A stretch of DNA of 10,454 nt from Candidatus Woesearchaeota archaeon (GTDB lineage Archaea > Nanobdellota > Nanobdellia > Woesearchaeales > WJKV01), in the NCBI GenBank assembly GCA_019322855.1, contig JAHWIA010000023.1, forward strand, positions 1 to 10,454, read 5' to 3'. The position numbers were made by a program, and so were the translations under genes. The notes beneath the pieces are model-generated. The model was given only the letters and a program-made list of their open reading frames with translations. It was not told the origin of the DNA and made no database searches. Of the stretch, positions 1-6,117 are shown in pieces (position 1 is the first letter of the stretch; every line of letters begins with the position of its first letter).

Positions 1-48
1 CAAATCATTTTCATAGAACATTCCGGAAACCAAAGGTTCTCTGATCAT
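1..48 (-). CDS. Memo-like protein (AmmeMemoRadiSam system protein B family), 5' end only
   Basis: Only the first 16 codons lie in the window; the gene runs off the left edge. The visible residues read MIREPLVSGMFYENDL. This matches the usual start of archaeal and bacterial Memo-family proteins, in which an R-x-P-x-V-[AS]-G-x-F-Y stretch opens the protein. Members of this family are related to the catalytic domain of extradiol dioxygenases and in prokaryotes often accompany an AMMECR1 protein and a radical SAM protein; their reaction is not settled. The ATG is preceded by a good Shine-Dalgarno motif and starts one base after the stop codon of the small membrane-protein gene upstream, so the two are probably one transcript. 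The assignment rests on a short N-terminal motif and is therefore moderate. Confidence 0.6.
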   Translation of the reverse strand, partial: MIREPLVSGMFYENDL

Positions 49-49
49 A

Positions 50-316
50 TTAGCTCCTCATAGCATTCAATAGCAAAAATAATCCCGCGGCAATAAGAAG
101 TACATTGATGACTATGGCAGGCAATTGCAATTCAAATCCTATTATTCCATACTGATTCAGCAAAGGCAAAACACCAGCAGCAATCACTGCAAGAGCTATG
201 ATCACGCTTATCAGTCTCAAAGTGTTTGTCCTCTTTTTTTGCGCTTGAATATCATCTAATGTTTCTGCGACAGCCATAGAAAATGAAGAGAATTTGTCAT
301 TTAAATATCTATCCAT
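50..316 (-). CDS. small two-helix membrane protein, function unknown
   Basis: An 88-residue protein not recognised as a member of a named family. Residues 1-34 are polar, with a KKR cluster at 27-29 just before the first hydrophobic segment (about 35-53). A short loop follows, then a second hydrophobic segment (about 66-84) and a short RS tail. By the positive-inside rule both ends should be cytoplasmic, giving a membrane hairpin. It is followed one base later by the Memo-like gene, so it is probably the first gene of that transcript. The start is uncertain: no Shine-Dalgarno motif precedes the ATG at 316, and an internal ATG at codon 14 is possible. The AT-rich stretch at 329-340 lies only 13-24 bases upstream, closer than the spacing seen for the other promoters in this window. 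Confidence 0.65.
   Translation of the reverse strand: MDRYLNDKFSSFSMAVAETLDDIQAQKKRTNTLRLISVIIALAVIAAGVLPLLNQYGIIGFELQLPAIVINVLLIAAGLFLLLNAMRS
54..59 (-). promoter_or_regulatory. Shine-Dalgarno site of the Memo-like gene
   Basis: On the minus strand GAGGAG lies five bases (CTAAT) before the ATG at 48-46. It sits inside the last codons of the upstream small membrane-protein gene. It supports the ATG at 48 as the true start and shows that a 16-codon stretch at the window edge is a real gene start. Confidence 0.65.
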
Positions 317-328
317 AAAACCGCAGAG

Positions 329-340
329 TTTATAAATAAA
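329..340 (+). promoter_or_regulatory. TATA box of the tRNA-Gly gene
   Basis: TTTATAAATAAA begins 33 bases before the first base of the tRNA, the distance expected between an archaeal TATA box and the transcript start. The same 12 bases occur upstream of the PIG-L gene (4291-4302) at nearly the same spacing. The stretch is AT-rich on both strands and might also serve the divergent small membrane-protein gene, but the spacing to that start is too short to be convincing. Confidence 0.75.
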
Positions 341-361
341 TCACTGTTTCTGTGAACCAGC

Positions 362-433
362 GCGCCGGTGGTCTAATGGCTATGACAACGGCCTTCCAAG
401 CCGTTTATCCGGGTTCGAATCCCGGCCGGCGCA
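362..433 (+). tRNA. tRNA-Gly (anticodon UCC)
   Basis: A complete 72-base cloverleaf. The acceptor stem GCGCCGG (362-368) pairs with CCGGCGC (426-432), and A433 is the discriminator. The anticodon stem ACGGC/GCCGT (388-392 and 400-404) encloses the loop CTTCCAA, with anticodon TCC at 395-397. The T arm is CCGGG/CCCGG around TTCGAAT (409-425). The D arm (about 371-386) carries the GG of the D loop at 378-379 and has a three-pair stem. There is no intron and the 3' CCA is not encoded, so it must be added after transcription, as is common in archaea. The UCC anticodon reads GGA and, by wobble, GGG. A TATA box lies at the right distance upstream. Confidence 0.97.
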
Positions 434-437
434 TTTA

Positions 438-442
438 TTTTT
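438..442 (+). terminator. possible weak terminator (T5 tract) after tRNA-Gly
   Basis: Four bases after the tRNA end comes TTTTT, within TTTATTTTT (434-442). Short T tracts on the non-template strand are known to promote intrinsic termination by archaeal RNA polymerase. Because the coiled-coil protein gene starts only ten bases later and has no visible promoter, this tract would have to be leaky. It is a weak call based on one short run. Confidence 0.3.
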
Positions 443-451
443 GGGGGAAAG

Positions 452-1021
452 ATGTTCAAGACAAAAGAGAATTTTGCAGAATTGAAGGACCAAATAGAGA
501 AACTAGCTTCTAGCATCCAAACTTTGAACCAAAGGATCGATACTTTAGAAGAGAATCACAGGACTGGCTTCAACACTGTTGTTGACCAGATACAACAGCT
601 GGAGACAAATAAGGAAAGCGCCTTGTCAGAGTTCAAGGATAATCTAGGGGACATAAACAAGCTGAAGAATAAGTTAGAGACGAATATCAACGCTCTTATT
701 CTTATCAAAGACAATATAAAGAATAATCTCATCAATGACATGAAGAAAGAGATAGAAAAAGAAGTAAAGGCCATCAATGACGAGACTGTGAAATATTTTG
801 AATTGAAGAAAGACATCAATGAATCTTCAAAGATCCTTATTGATTTCAAGAGCCACGTCATCAAGTTGAACCAGATAAGCGAGCAAATCAAATCTGCAGA
901 TTTCGAACTTGCAAAATATTACAAGAACATAGAAGATTCTAACTCTGAGAAATTAAGACTTATGCAGGAAGTTGACAAGATGCGAGGTCTGGTCTCGAGA
1001 GAACGAAGAAGGAATCGTTGA
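452..1021 (+). CDS. coiled-coil protein, function unknown
   Basis: A 189-residue protein with no proline, cysteine or tryptophan. It is rich in Lys, Glu, Asn, Ile and Leu, and hydrophobic residues recur in heptad fashion over nearly its whole length (clearest at about 8-50, 65-110 and 125-180). The C-terminus is strongly basic (RERRRNR). It has no signal peptide or membrane segment, so it is probably a cytoplasmic, largely helical protein. No family was recognised; similarity to SMC-like or tropomyosin-like proteins would reflect composition only. The ATG at 452 follows the G-rich ribosome-binding sequence GGGGGA (443-448) by three bases. The gene starts 18 bases after tRNA-Gly with no TATA box of its own, so it is probably expressed by read-through from the tRNA promoter. 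Its stop lies five bases from the end of the convergent SpoIIM-like gene. Confidence 0.8.
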   Translation: MFKTKENFAELKDQIEKLASSIQTLNQRIDTLEENHRTGFNTVVDQIQQLETNKESALSEFKDNLGDINKLKNKLETNINALILIKDNIKNNLINDMKKEIEKEVKAINDETVKYFELKKDINESSKILIDFKSHVIKLNQISEQIKSADFELAKYYKNIEDSNSEKLRLMQEVDKMRGLVSRERRRNR

Positions 1022-1026
1022 TTAAA

Positions 1027-1872
1027 TCATAAAAATCTAAAAACAAGATTTCTTGTCACATAAATCTCAAGGAATGCTCCCAATACTATTAGCGCTATCG
1101 CGACTATCAACAGCAAAAGACTGTCTCTCGCAACATTCTTGAATGGCTTTCCCATGAAACCTTCTTTATAGAATGCATAGCTCAATACTCCGCCTGCGAT
1201 AGCAGCCAGCAGAAAGCCCCCTACTTCAGGGATCATGTGCAAGAAAAACAGAAATACTATTCCAGAGAATGTGCTTACTGTGTCTCCAATATACCTGAAC
1301 AACAGCAAGATAAAGCTAGCAAATACGCTCGCATTGAAAACTATCAAGAATATCGCGCCTGCGCCATAGAACAAGGACAAGATAAAACAGATAGCAAGCA
1401 CCAAAAGATTAGCGCCCAATATCGAAAGGAACTGGTCAAAGCCTAAATTAACTTCGCTAGAAGCAAAGTCCTCTATAGATGCTTCTGTGATTCCTTCCTG
1501 TTTTGTGAGATAATTTAATTGATATTGGAAATTATTGTCAAAATCAGAAGAAACCGCACCTAAAACAAGATATCCTGCCAATATCCCAAGAAAAACAAAC
1601 AAGTAGATCTTGAATACCTTTTCATGCGTCTTGAAGAAATGCTTCATACCATATTTTCGCTCTATCTTTTCCTCCATCGCAAGCAACTTCACCAGAGACG
1701 GCACCAGCAATAAAGTACAAAGGAAAAGCATTGCAATGGATATAGTTTTTCCGAAGAAGAATCTGCCGACAAAATATCCAATGAAAACAAAAGCAAAAGA
1801 AAGACCGAATGCATAATAACTCTTATTGGCTATTGTCTTGAATGATAATACCTGCTCTAATACCATGATCAT
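1027..1872 (-). CDS. SpoIIM/DUF95-type multi-pass membrane protein
   Basis: A 281-residue membrane protein with six to seven hydrophobic segments, roughly at 19-37, 42-64, 88-106, 147-170, 172-193, 203-231 and 251-272. The segment around 212-228 reads HMIPEVGGFLLAAIAGG. This matches the most conserved part of the stage II sporulation protein M family (an H-x3-E type motif followed by small residues). The closing FLEIYVTR also fits the family. In archaea these proteins are widespread and not linked to sporulation; their role is unknown. A soluble loop of about 40 residues (107-146) separates the two halves. The ATG at 1872 overlaps the stop of the upstream surface-protein gene as ATGA. A second ATG at 1866 lies seven bases after a GAGG motif and may be the true start, giving 279 residues. 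Coupling suggests joint production with the surface protein. Confidence 0.78.
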   Translation of the reverse strand: MIMVLEQVLSFKTIANKSYYAFGLSFAFVFIGYFVGRFFFGKTISIAMLFLCTLLLVPSLVKLLAMEEKIERKYGMKHFFKTHEKVFKIYLFVFLGILAGYLVLGAVSSDFDNNFQYQLNYLTKQEGITEASIEDFASSEVNLGFDQFLSILGANLLVLAICFILSLFYGAGAIFLIVFNASVFASFILLLFRYIGDTVSTFSGIVFLFFLHMIPEVGGFLLAAIAGGVLSYAFYKEGFMGKPFKNVARDSLLLLIVAIALIVLGAFLEIYVTRNLVFRFL

Positions 1873-4208
1873 TCCTCGTCATCGAACAAGAAATTATGCT
1901 CATTGCGCGGTTCTGCGATATTTTCTGATTTTTCTTCTGCACTGCCGAAATCATTGCTCAGATCCTTTTTCAGTTTCTCATTAAAGAATGCTTCTTTTTC
2001 CATGTCTTTCTTTATCTTTTCTTCTTCTTTTCTTTTGAACTTAAGTTTTGGGAATTTTGAGAAGCCCAATGCAAACAATGAGAGCACGATCACCAGCAGT
2101 ACGAACAAACCGGCGAACTTGAACAGTCCGCTGCTGAAGAAACTTGTAGCCTTGCCTATTCCCTGAGTCTCTTCCAGATCGCTCTGTTCATCAACATCAT
2201 CTTCCACAGGAGGTTCTTCTTCAGGTTCAGATTCTTCTTCTACTTGCTGGTTCTCTCCTCCGCTGCTTTCAGATTCCTGCGCATCACTGTAAACAGGCTG
2301 CGGCTGTGAAGACGAGTGTGTCATGAAGCCATGGCCAGTATTTCCTCCTGTATTAGAACCGCCGCCAGAGCCGGATGAACTGCTTGATGTTCCTGTATAA
2401 GGTACGAGCTCGAAAGTATCCTGTTCACTACTGGAATATCCATTAGTATCTGTTGCTGTCACAGTATAAGTATAATTTCCTAACACAGATCCAGAGTTAG
2501 TGCTTACTGTTTTTGTATATACGTCTCCATTCTTGTCCATATTGAATGTTGTTGAGCCAAATTGGCCAGTAACAGTTGCAACTCCGCTCGGATCTGTGAC
2601 AGTCGCTTCTATTGTGAAATCCGTGCCCCTTTCTACTTCAATAACATCTGTAAGCAGTATGTCAGGACCTGATGTGTCGATAATATTTATTGTTCTTTGT
2701 GCAGAGCTTGCTGCATTGTTGACCTCATCTTCGCACACAATATGCCATGTATGATTTCCCAGCGCCAACAGGCCTAAGATATCCACAGTTCCCTGGCTCA
2801 CTGTTTCACTAACTTCTGCAGAACCGTCAACATATACTGTACAATCAAGATTTGTTGCATAATTATCAGTCAGATTGAATACAAAATCAACATGAGCATC
2901 CAAAGTAGCTCCGTCTGCAGGAGAAATTAACAAGATGCTTGGTGCTGTCCTGTCCACTATGAATGTATAGATTTTTGTCACACTATTCCCTACGTGATCT
3001 GTTGCCTGGAAAATCACAGTATTGCTTCCTTCTGGCCAGCTCACAATGTCATTCACATTAGGATTGCTGCTCACCTGCGCCACTCCATAATTATCAGTTA
3101 CATTAACATTGAATATAGTGCTGTCAGATATTGTGCTTCCATTGGCAGGAGAAATAAGCTCTAAGCTTGGTGGCGTATTATCAAGTATGAAATTTCTTGT
3201 TCCGCTCTCTCCTTCCAGCCCCACACTATCCCTGCACCGAACTTTCCATTGATAAGTTCCTTCACTATATGAAGAGAAGTCCATACTCACTGTCGCAGTC
3301 TCGCTGTTATTAACATCAACAGTAGACACAACATCTCCATCAACAAGCAAGTCACAGCTCAATACAGAAGCAAGATTGTCTGTTGCAGTGAAAGAGAAAT
3401 CAGCATTGGTCCCAAGATATGCGTCATCAGCTGGACTGGAAAGTGCGACAGTTGGCGCAGTTCCGTCAAATCCTACTGTACCAGAAAGCTGGCTTTGTTC
3501 TCCGCCCTTGTTTGTTGCTGTAAATGTGAAACACAGATTATCTCCTTCATCATAATTGCTCACATCAATTGTGCTGTTGCAATCATCTCCTTCGCAGTCT
3601 AGATTTTCCTGATTATTACTGCTGTTCGAACCGCAGTCATCCCATGAAAAACTCACAGAACTGACGCCTGTCTCTGGGTCTACCACATTAGCATGTATCA
3701 ATTGTGAAGGATTGTTCGCCCTAAGGTATCCTCCGTCAGAAGGATTTGTATTTGTTATTACAGGCCCTGTCACATCATTGGTTATCAAGATAGGGACCAC
3801 AAAAGTGATGTCTGTGCCGTCAGTGAACCTCGTATCTATACTTATATTTCTTGCATCGTCTGCAGATACTACTGGCACTGTTGCATTGAACATGAATAAT
3901 GCGCTCTTGACATTGCCTTCGATCGAACCGTCTCTCCATTCGACATGGACAGCAGTATGATTCTCTGACCAGCCAGTGAACTGCTGGACTGCAGTGATTG
4001 TGAAGTCTGGCAAAGTTGTTTCAATTTCATTTATAATCTTTGAACTGTACAGATTGCTTATATCTATCGTGAAAGGTATAGTGTTTGCTTCATAGAATGT
4101 TTGTGGCGAAAAAGTCGCTCCTGTCGCTGCAACTATGCCTATACTTAATAATAAAGAAATCAATACTGTAATTAGCAAACAAAACCTCTTTTTGCTTATT
4201 GTCCTCAC
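1869..4208 (-). CDS. secreted, membrane-anchored surface protein with Ig-like domains
   Basis: A 779-residue protein with a signal peptide (basic start, hydrophobic 10-27, then AATGA). A beta-rich N-terminal domain (about 30-146) is followed by about five Ig-like domains: 147-246, 248-343, 344-420, 421-511 and 512-602. Each of these opens with a [DT]-x-[SAP]-[GP]-P-type boundary, and several continue with SPADG or SPANG. A Ser/Gly linker (606-630) and an acidic linker (645-682) lead to one transmembrane helix (about 696-716). A charged Lys/Glu-rich cytoplasmic tail of about 60 residues ends the protein. Eleven N-x-S/T sequons lie in the outer part. Domains 2 and 4 each carry a Cys pair (285/325 and 456/492), probably disulfides. 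The start is GTG; no in-frame ATG exists nearby. A TATA box upstream predicts a leader of about ten bases. It may be an adhesin or cell-envelope component; the exact role is unknown. The downstream SpoIIM-like gene overlaps its stop. Confidence 0.85.
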   Translation of the reverse strand: MRTISKKRFCLLITVLISLLLSIGIVAATGATFSPQTFYEANTIPFTIDISNLYSSKIINEIETTLPDFTITAVQQFTGWSENHTAVHVEWRDGSIEGNVKSALFMFNATVPVVSADDARNISIDTRFTDGTDITFVVPILITNDVTGPVITNTNPSDGGYLRANNPSQLIHANVVDPETGVSSVSFSWDDCGSNSSNNQENLDCEGDDCNSTIDVSNYDEGDNLCFTFTATNKGGEQSQLSGTVGFDGTAPTVALSSPADDAYLGTNADFSFTATDNLASVLSCDLLVDGDVVSTVDVNNSETATVSMDFSSYSEGTYQWKVRCRDSVGLEGESGTRNFILDNTPPSLELISPANGSTISDSTIFNVNVTDNYGVAQVSSNPNVNDIVSWPEGSNTVIFQATDHVGNSVTKIYTFIVDRTAPSILLISPADGATLDAHVDFVFNLTDNYATNLDCTVYVDGSAEVSETVSQGTVDILGLLALGNHTWHIVCEDEVNNAASSAQRTINIIDTSGPDILLTDVIEVERGTDFTIEATVTDPSGVATVTGQFGSTTFNMDKNGDVYTKTVSTNSGSVLGNYTYTVTATDTNGYSSSEQDTFELVPYTGTSSSSSGSGGGSNTGGNTGHGFMTHSSSQPQPVYSDAQESESSGGENQQVEEESEPEEEPPVEDDVDEQSDLEETQGIGKATSFFSSGLFKFAGLFVLLVIVLSLFALGFSKFPKLKFKRKEEEKIKKDMEKEAFFNEKLKKDLSNDFGSAEEKSENIAEPRNEHNFLFDDEE

Positions 4209-4239
4209 CTCACACTGTACTTTACAAAAGAAACAGGGG

Positions 4240-4252
4240 TATATAAATATAA
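4240..4252 (-). promoter_or_regulatory. TATA box of the surface-protein/SpoIIM-like unit
   Basis: On the minus strand this reads TTATATTTATATA. With the spacing seen for the other promoters here, transcription would start near 4218-4219, about ten bases before the GTG at 4208. It lies in the 114-base divergent intergenic region shared with the PIG-L gene. The element is close to symmetrical, so direction alone cannot be read from its bases. Confidence 0.6.
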
Positions 4253-4290
4253 CGGAAATTAACCTGGATTCATATTGAACTACAATAGGA

Positions 4291-4302
4291 TTTATAAATA
4301 AA
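4291..4302 (+). promoter_or_regulatory. TATA box of the PIG-L/GT4 unit
   Basis: TTTATAAATAAA begins 32 bases before the ATG at 4323, so the predicted transcript start falls on or next to the start codon. It is identical to the 12-base TATA element of the tRNA-Gly gene. No Shine-Dalgarno motif precedes the ATG, which agrees with a leaderless mRNA. Confidence 0.75.
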
Positions 4303-4322
4303 GCCGTATTAAAAATACCAAA

Positions 4323-4973
4323 ATGGCAAAGGAAAACGTATTAGTGATTTGTGCTCATTCAGACGATCAGATATTCGGGCCAGGAGGAACTATTGCTAAA
4401 TATGCCAAACAAGGGATCAATACAATCACCATTATATTCACAACAGGAGAGAGCAGTCATCCTCATTATAAACCAAGAGTTGTCACAAAGATGAGGATGG
4501 AAGAGACTCTAGAAGCGAATAAGACCATCAAAGGAGGCGATGTAATTTTCTTTGGTCTGTCAGAAGGTAAACTTTACAAGGATGTTGTTAGCAAAAAAAT
4601 CAAGCCTAAGATAATCTCCCTTATCAAGAAATACAAACCGTCAAAGATATTCACGCATAATCCTGACGATCCTCACATAGATCATAAGGATGCTTACAAA
4701 GTCACCATGGAGATAATAGACAAGATCAATTACAAAGGAGAGGTTTACATATTTGATGTCTGGAATCTATGGAATATCAGGAAAAGAGACCTGCCAAGAC
4801 TGTACGTAGACATTTCTGATACCTTCAAGCTGAAGATCAAGGCATTGAAGTGTTTCGAGAGCCAGGTAATCAACGCATTGCTTCCTTTGTTGTGGAGTGT
4901 CTATGTAAGGGCGATTATCCACGGAATTTTCAATCATTGCAAATATGCAGAAAGATTCTACAAGATAAGATGA
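4323..4973 (+). CDS. PIG-L/LmbE-family de-N-acetylase
   Basis: A 216-residue protein of the usual length for the family of zinc-dependent enzymes that remove acetyl groups from N-acetylglucosamine-type sugars. The first motif is AHSDDQ (residues 11-16), where most members have AHPDDE. His12 and Asp15 are the expected zinc ligands and Asp14 the expected general base, so the core is intact and only the Pro and last Glu differ. A GPGGT glycine turn follows at 19-23. The second motif, HNPDDPHIDH (112-121), supplies the remaining His residues. No signal peptide or clear membrane helix is seen, so the enzyme is probably cytoplasmic or membrane-associated. The gene appears leaderless. Its TGA overlaps the ATG of the GT4 glycosyltransferase as ATGA. 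That pairing suggests it acts on the sugar added by that enzyme. The substrate cannot be read from sequence. Confidence 0.9.
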   Translation: MAKENVLVICAHSDDQIFGPGGTIAKYAKQGINTITIIFTTGESSHPHYKPRVVTKMRMEETLEANKTIKGGDVIFFGLSEGKLYKDVVSKKIKPKIISLIKKYKPSKIFTHNPDDPHIDHKDAYKVTMEIIDKINYKGEVYIFDVWNLWNIRKRDLPRLYVDISDTFKLKIKALKCFESQVINALLPLLWSVYVRAIIHGIFNHCKYAERFYKIR

Positions 4974-6100
4974 AAAATTTATTGATAGCAAGCGACAGGT
5001 TCCTTCCAGAAAAGAACGGTCTAGTAAGATTCCTCCAGGAAATCATTCCATTCATGCAGAACAAATACAATATTTCTCTCTTGATACCTAAGACAGACAA
5101 GTTTGAAAATAATACAGGAATTGATCTTGAAAAAATAAAAACCATAGACCTGCCAACTCACAAGTTTCAGGTTGCAGACTACACTCCTCCAAAACTTAAA
5201 TTAAGCAAGATCAAGAATGCCATACGTAACGCAGAGATCGTATGGATCAATAGCTGCGGCATTATCGGGCTGACATCATTGCATTATGCTAAAAAATACA
5301 ACAAACCTACTTATGTCTATACGCACTGCCAAGACTGGGATCTTGTCCATCAAAGTATAAAAGTCCCGCGGTACATCGGAAAGATATTCAGAAAAATCGC
5401 ATTATTTGTATTAAAACGATACTATAACCGGTCTACATTGATGGTGCCGTCAACATTGCTGGGAGAAAAGCTCTCAAATCTGGGATTCAATTCTGAAAAA
5501 ATAGTGGTCCCTTTGGGAATAGATAAAAACAAGTTCAGGCCTGCCACTGAGAACGAAAAATTCATAGCTAAACAAAGATTGAAATTAGATAATAAATTGG
5601 TCATAGGCTATATCGGAAGAATCGCACTGGAAAAGGATCTTGCGACTTTGAATGATGCATTCAAAATTCTAAAGAAAGAATTGAAAAAAGACATCTCGCT
5701 GATGTTAATAGGAGACGGACCCGGAAAACATAAAAGAATCTTTGAAAAGGACATTTTAATTACAGGTTATGTGGAAAATGTCCACGAATATCTTAAAGCT
5801 GTTGATATCTTTGTCCTGCCTTCTTTGACAGAGACCAGTTCTCTAGCCACAATGGAAGCAATGGCGAGCGGGATACCTGTAGTTACGACAAAAGTAGGAA
5901 GCATACCGAATTACATAAAAGACATGGACAATGGATTGTTTTTCGAGGCAGGGGATGCAAATGATCTCGTCTCAAAATTGTTCACTTTAATTATCAATAA
6001 AGAAATGTACAATAGTATCAGTAAGAATGCTCACGAGACAATGAAAGATCTGAACTGGGAAAATACTGCTTCTCTGATTGATAAGGAATTAGAAAAATAA
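4970..6100 (+). CDS. GT4-family (GT-B fold) glycosyltransferase
   Basis: A 376-residue retaining glycosyltransferase. The N-terminal domain opens with ASDRFLPEKNG (7-17), the glycine-rich acceptor-side loop typical of GT4 enzymes. The C-terminal nucleotide-sugar domain shows GRIALEKD (216-223) with the expected Arg217 and Lys222, IGDGP (247-251), and the E-x7-E motif at Glu288/Glu296, followed by AMASGIPVV. There is no membrane segment; such enzymes usually work at the cytoplasmic face of the membrane. I chose the ATG at 4970 because it forms an ATGA overlap with the PIG-L stop and begins the conserved domain. The same frame is open for 40 more codons upstream, to an ATG at 4850, but that stretch lies inside the PIG-L gene and does not look like family sequence. 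Donor and acceptor are unknown; the neighbour suggests UDP-GlcNAc as donor, by inference only. Confidence 0.9.
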   Translation: MKNLLIASDRFLPEKNGLVRFLQEIIPFMQNKYNISLLIPKTDKFENNTGIDLEKIKTIDLPTHKFQVADYTPPKLKLSKIKNAIRNAEIVWINSCGIIGLTSLHYAKKYNKPTYVYTHCQDWDLVHQSIKVPRYIGKIFRKIALFVLKRYYNRSTLMVPSTLLGEKLSNLGFNSEKIVVPLGIDKNKFRPATENEKFIAKQRLKLDNKLVIGYIGRIALEKDLATLNDAFKILKKELKKDISLMLIGDGPGKHKRIFEKDILITGYVENVHEYLKAVDIFVLPSLTETSSLATMEAMASGIPVVTTKVGSIPNYIKDMDNGLFFEAGDANDLVSKLFTLIINKEMYNSISKNAHETMKDLNWENTASLIDKELEK

Positions 6101-6117
6101 AAAGGATTAGATCAAGC

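Noticed and set aside
556..891. 111-codon open frame antisense to the coiled-coil gene
   Set aside because: The Phe/Ser/Leu-rich translation is the typical reverse-strand image of a Lys/Glu-rich coiled coil; no start signal is seen.
4209..4322. possible small RNA in the divergent intergenic region
   Set aside because: The 114 bases hold two TATA elements and no convincing stem, C/D-box pair or conserved RNA motif.
4850..4969. 40-codon upstream extension of the glycosyltransferase
   Set aside because: It lies inside the PIG-L gene, whose frame carries the family sequence; the GT4 domain starts exactly at the ATG overlapping the PIG-L stop.
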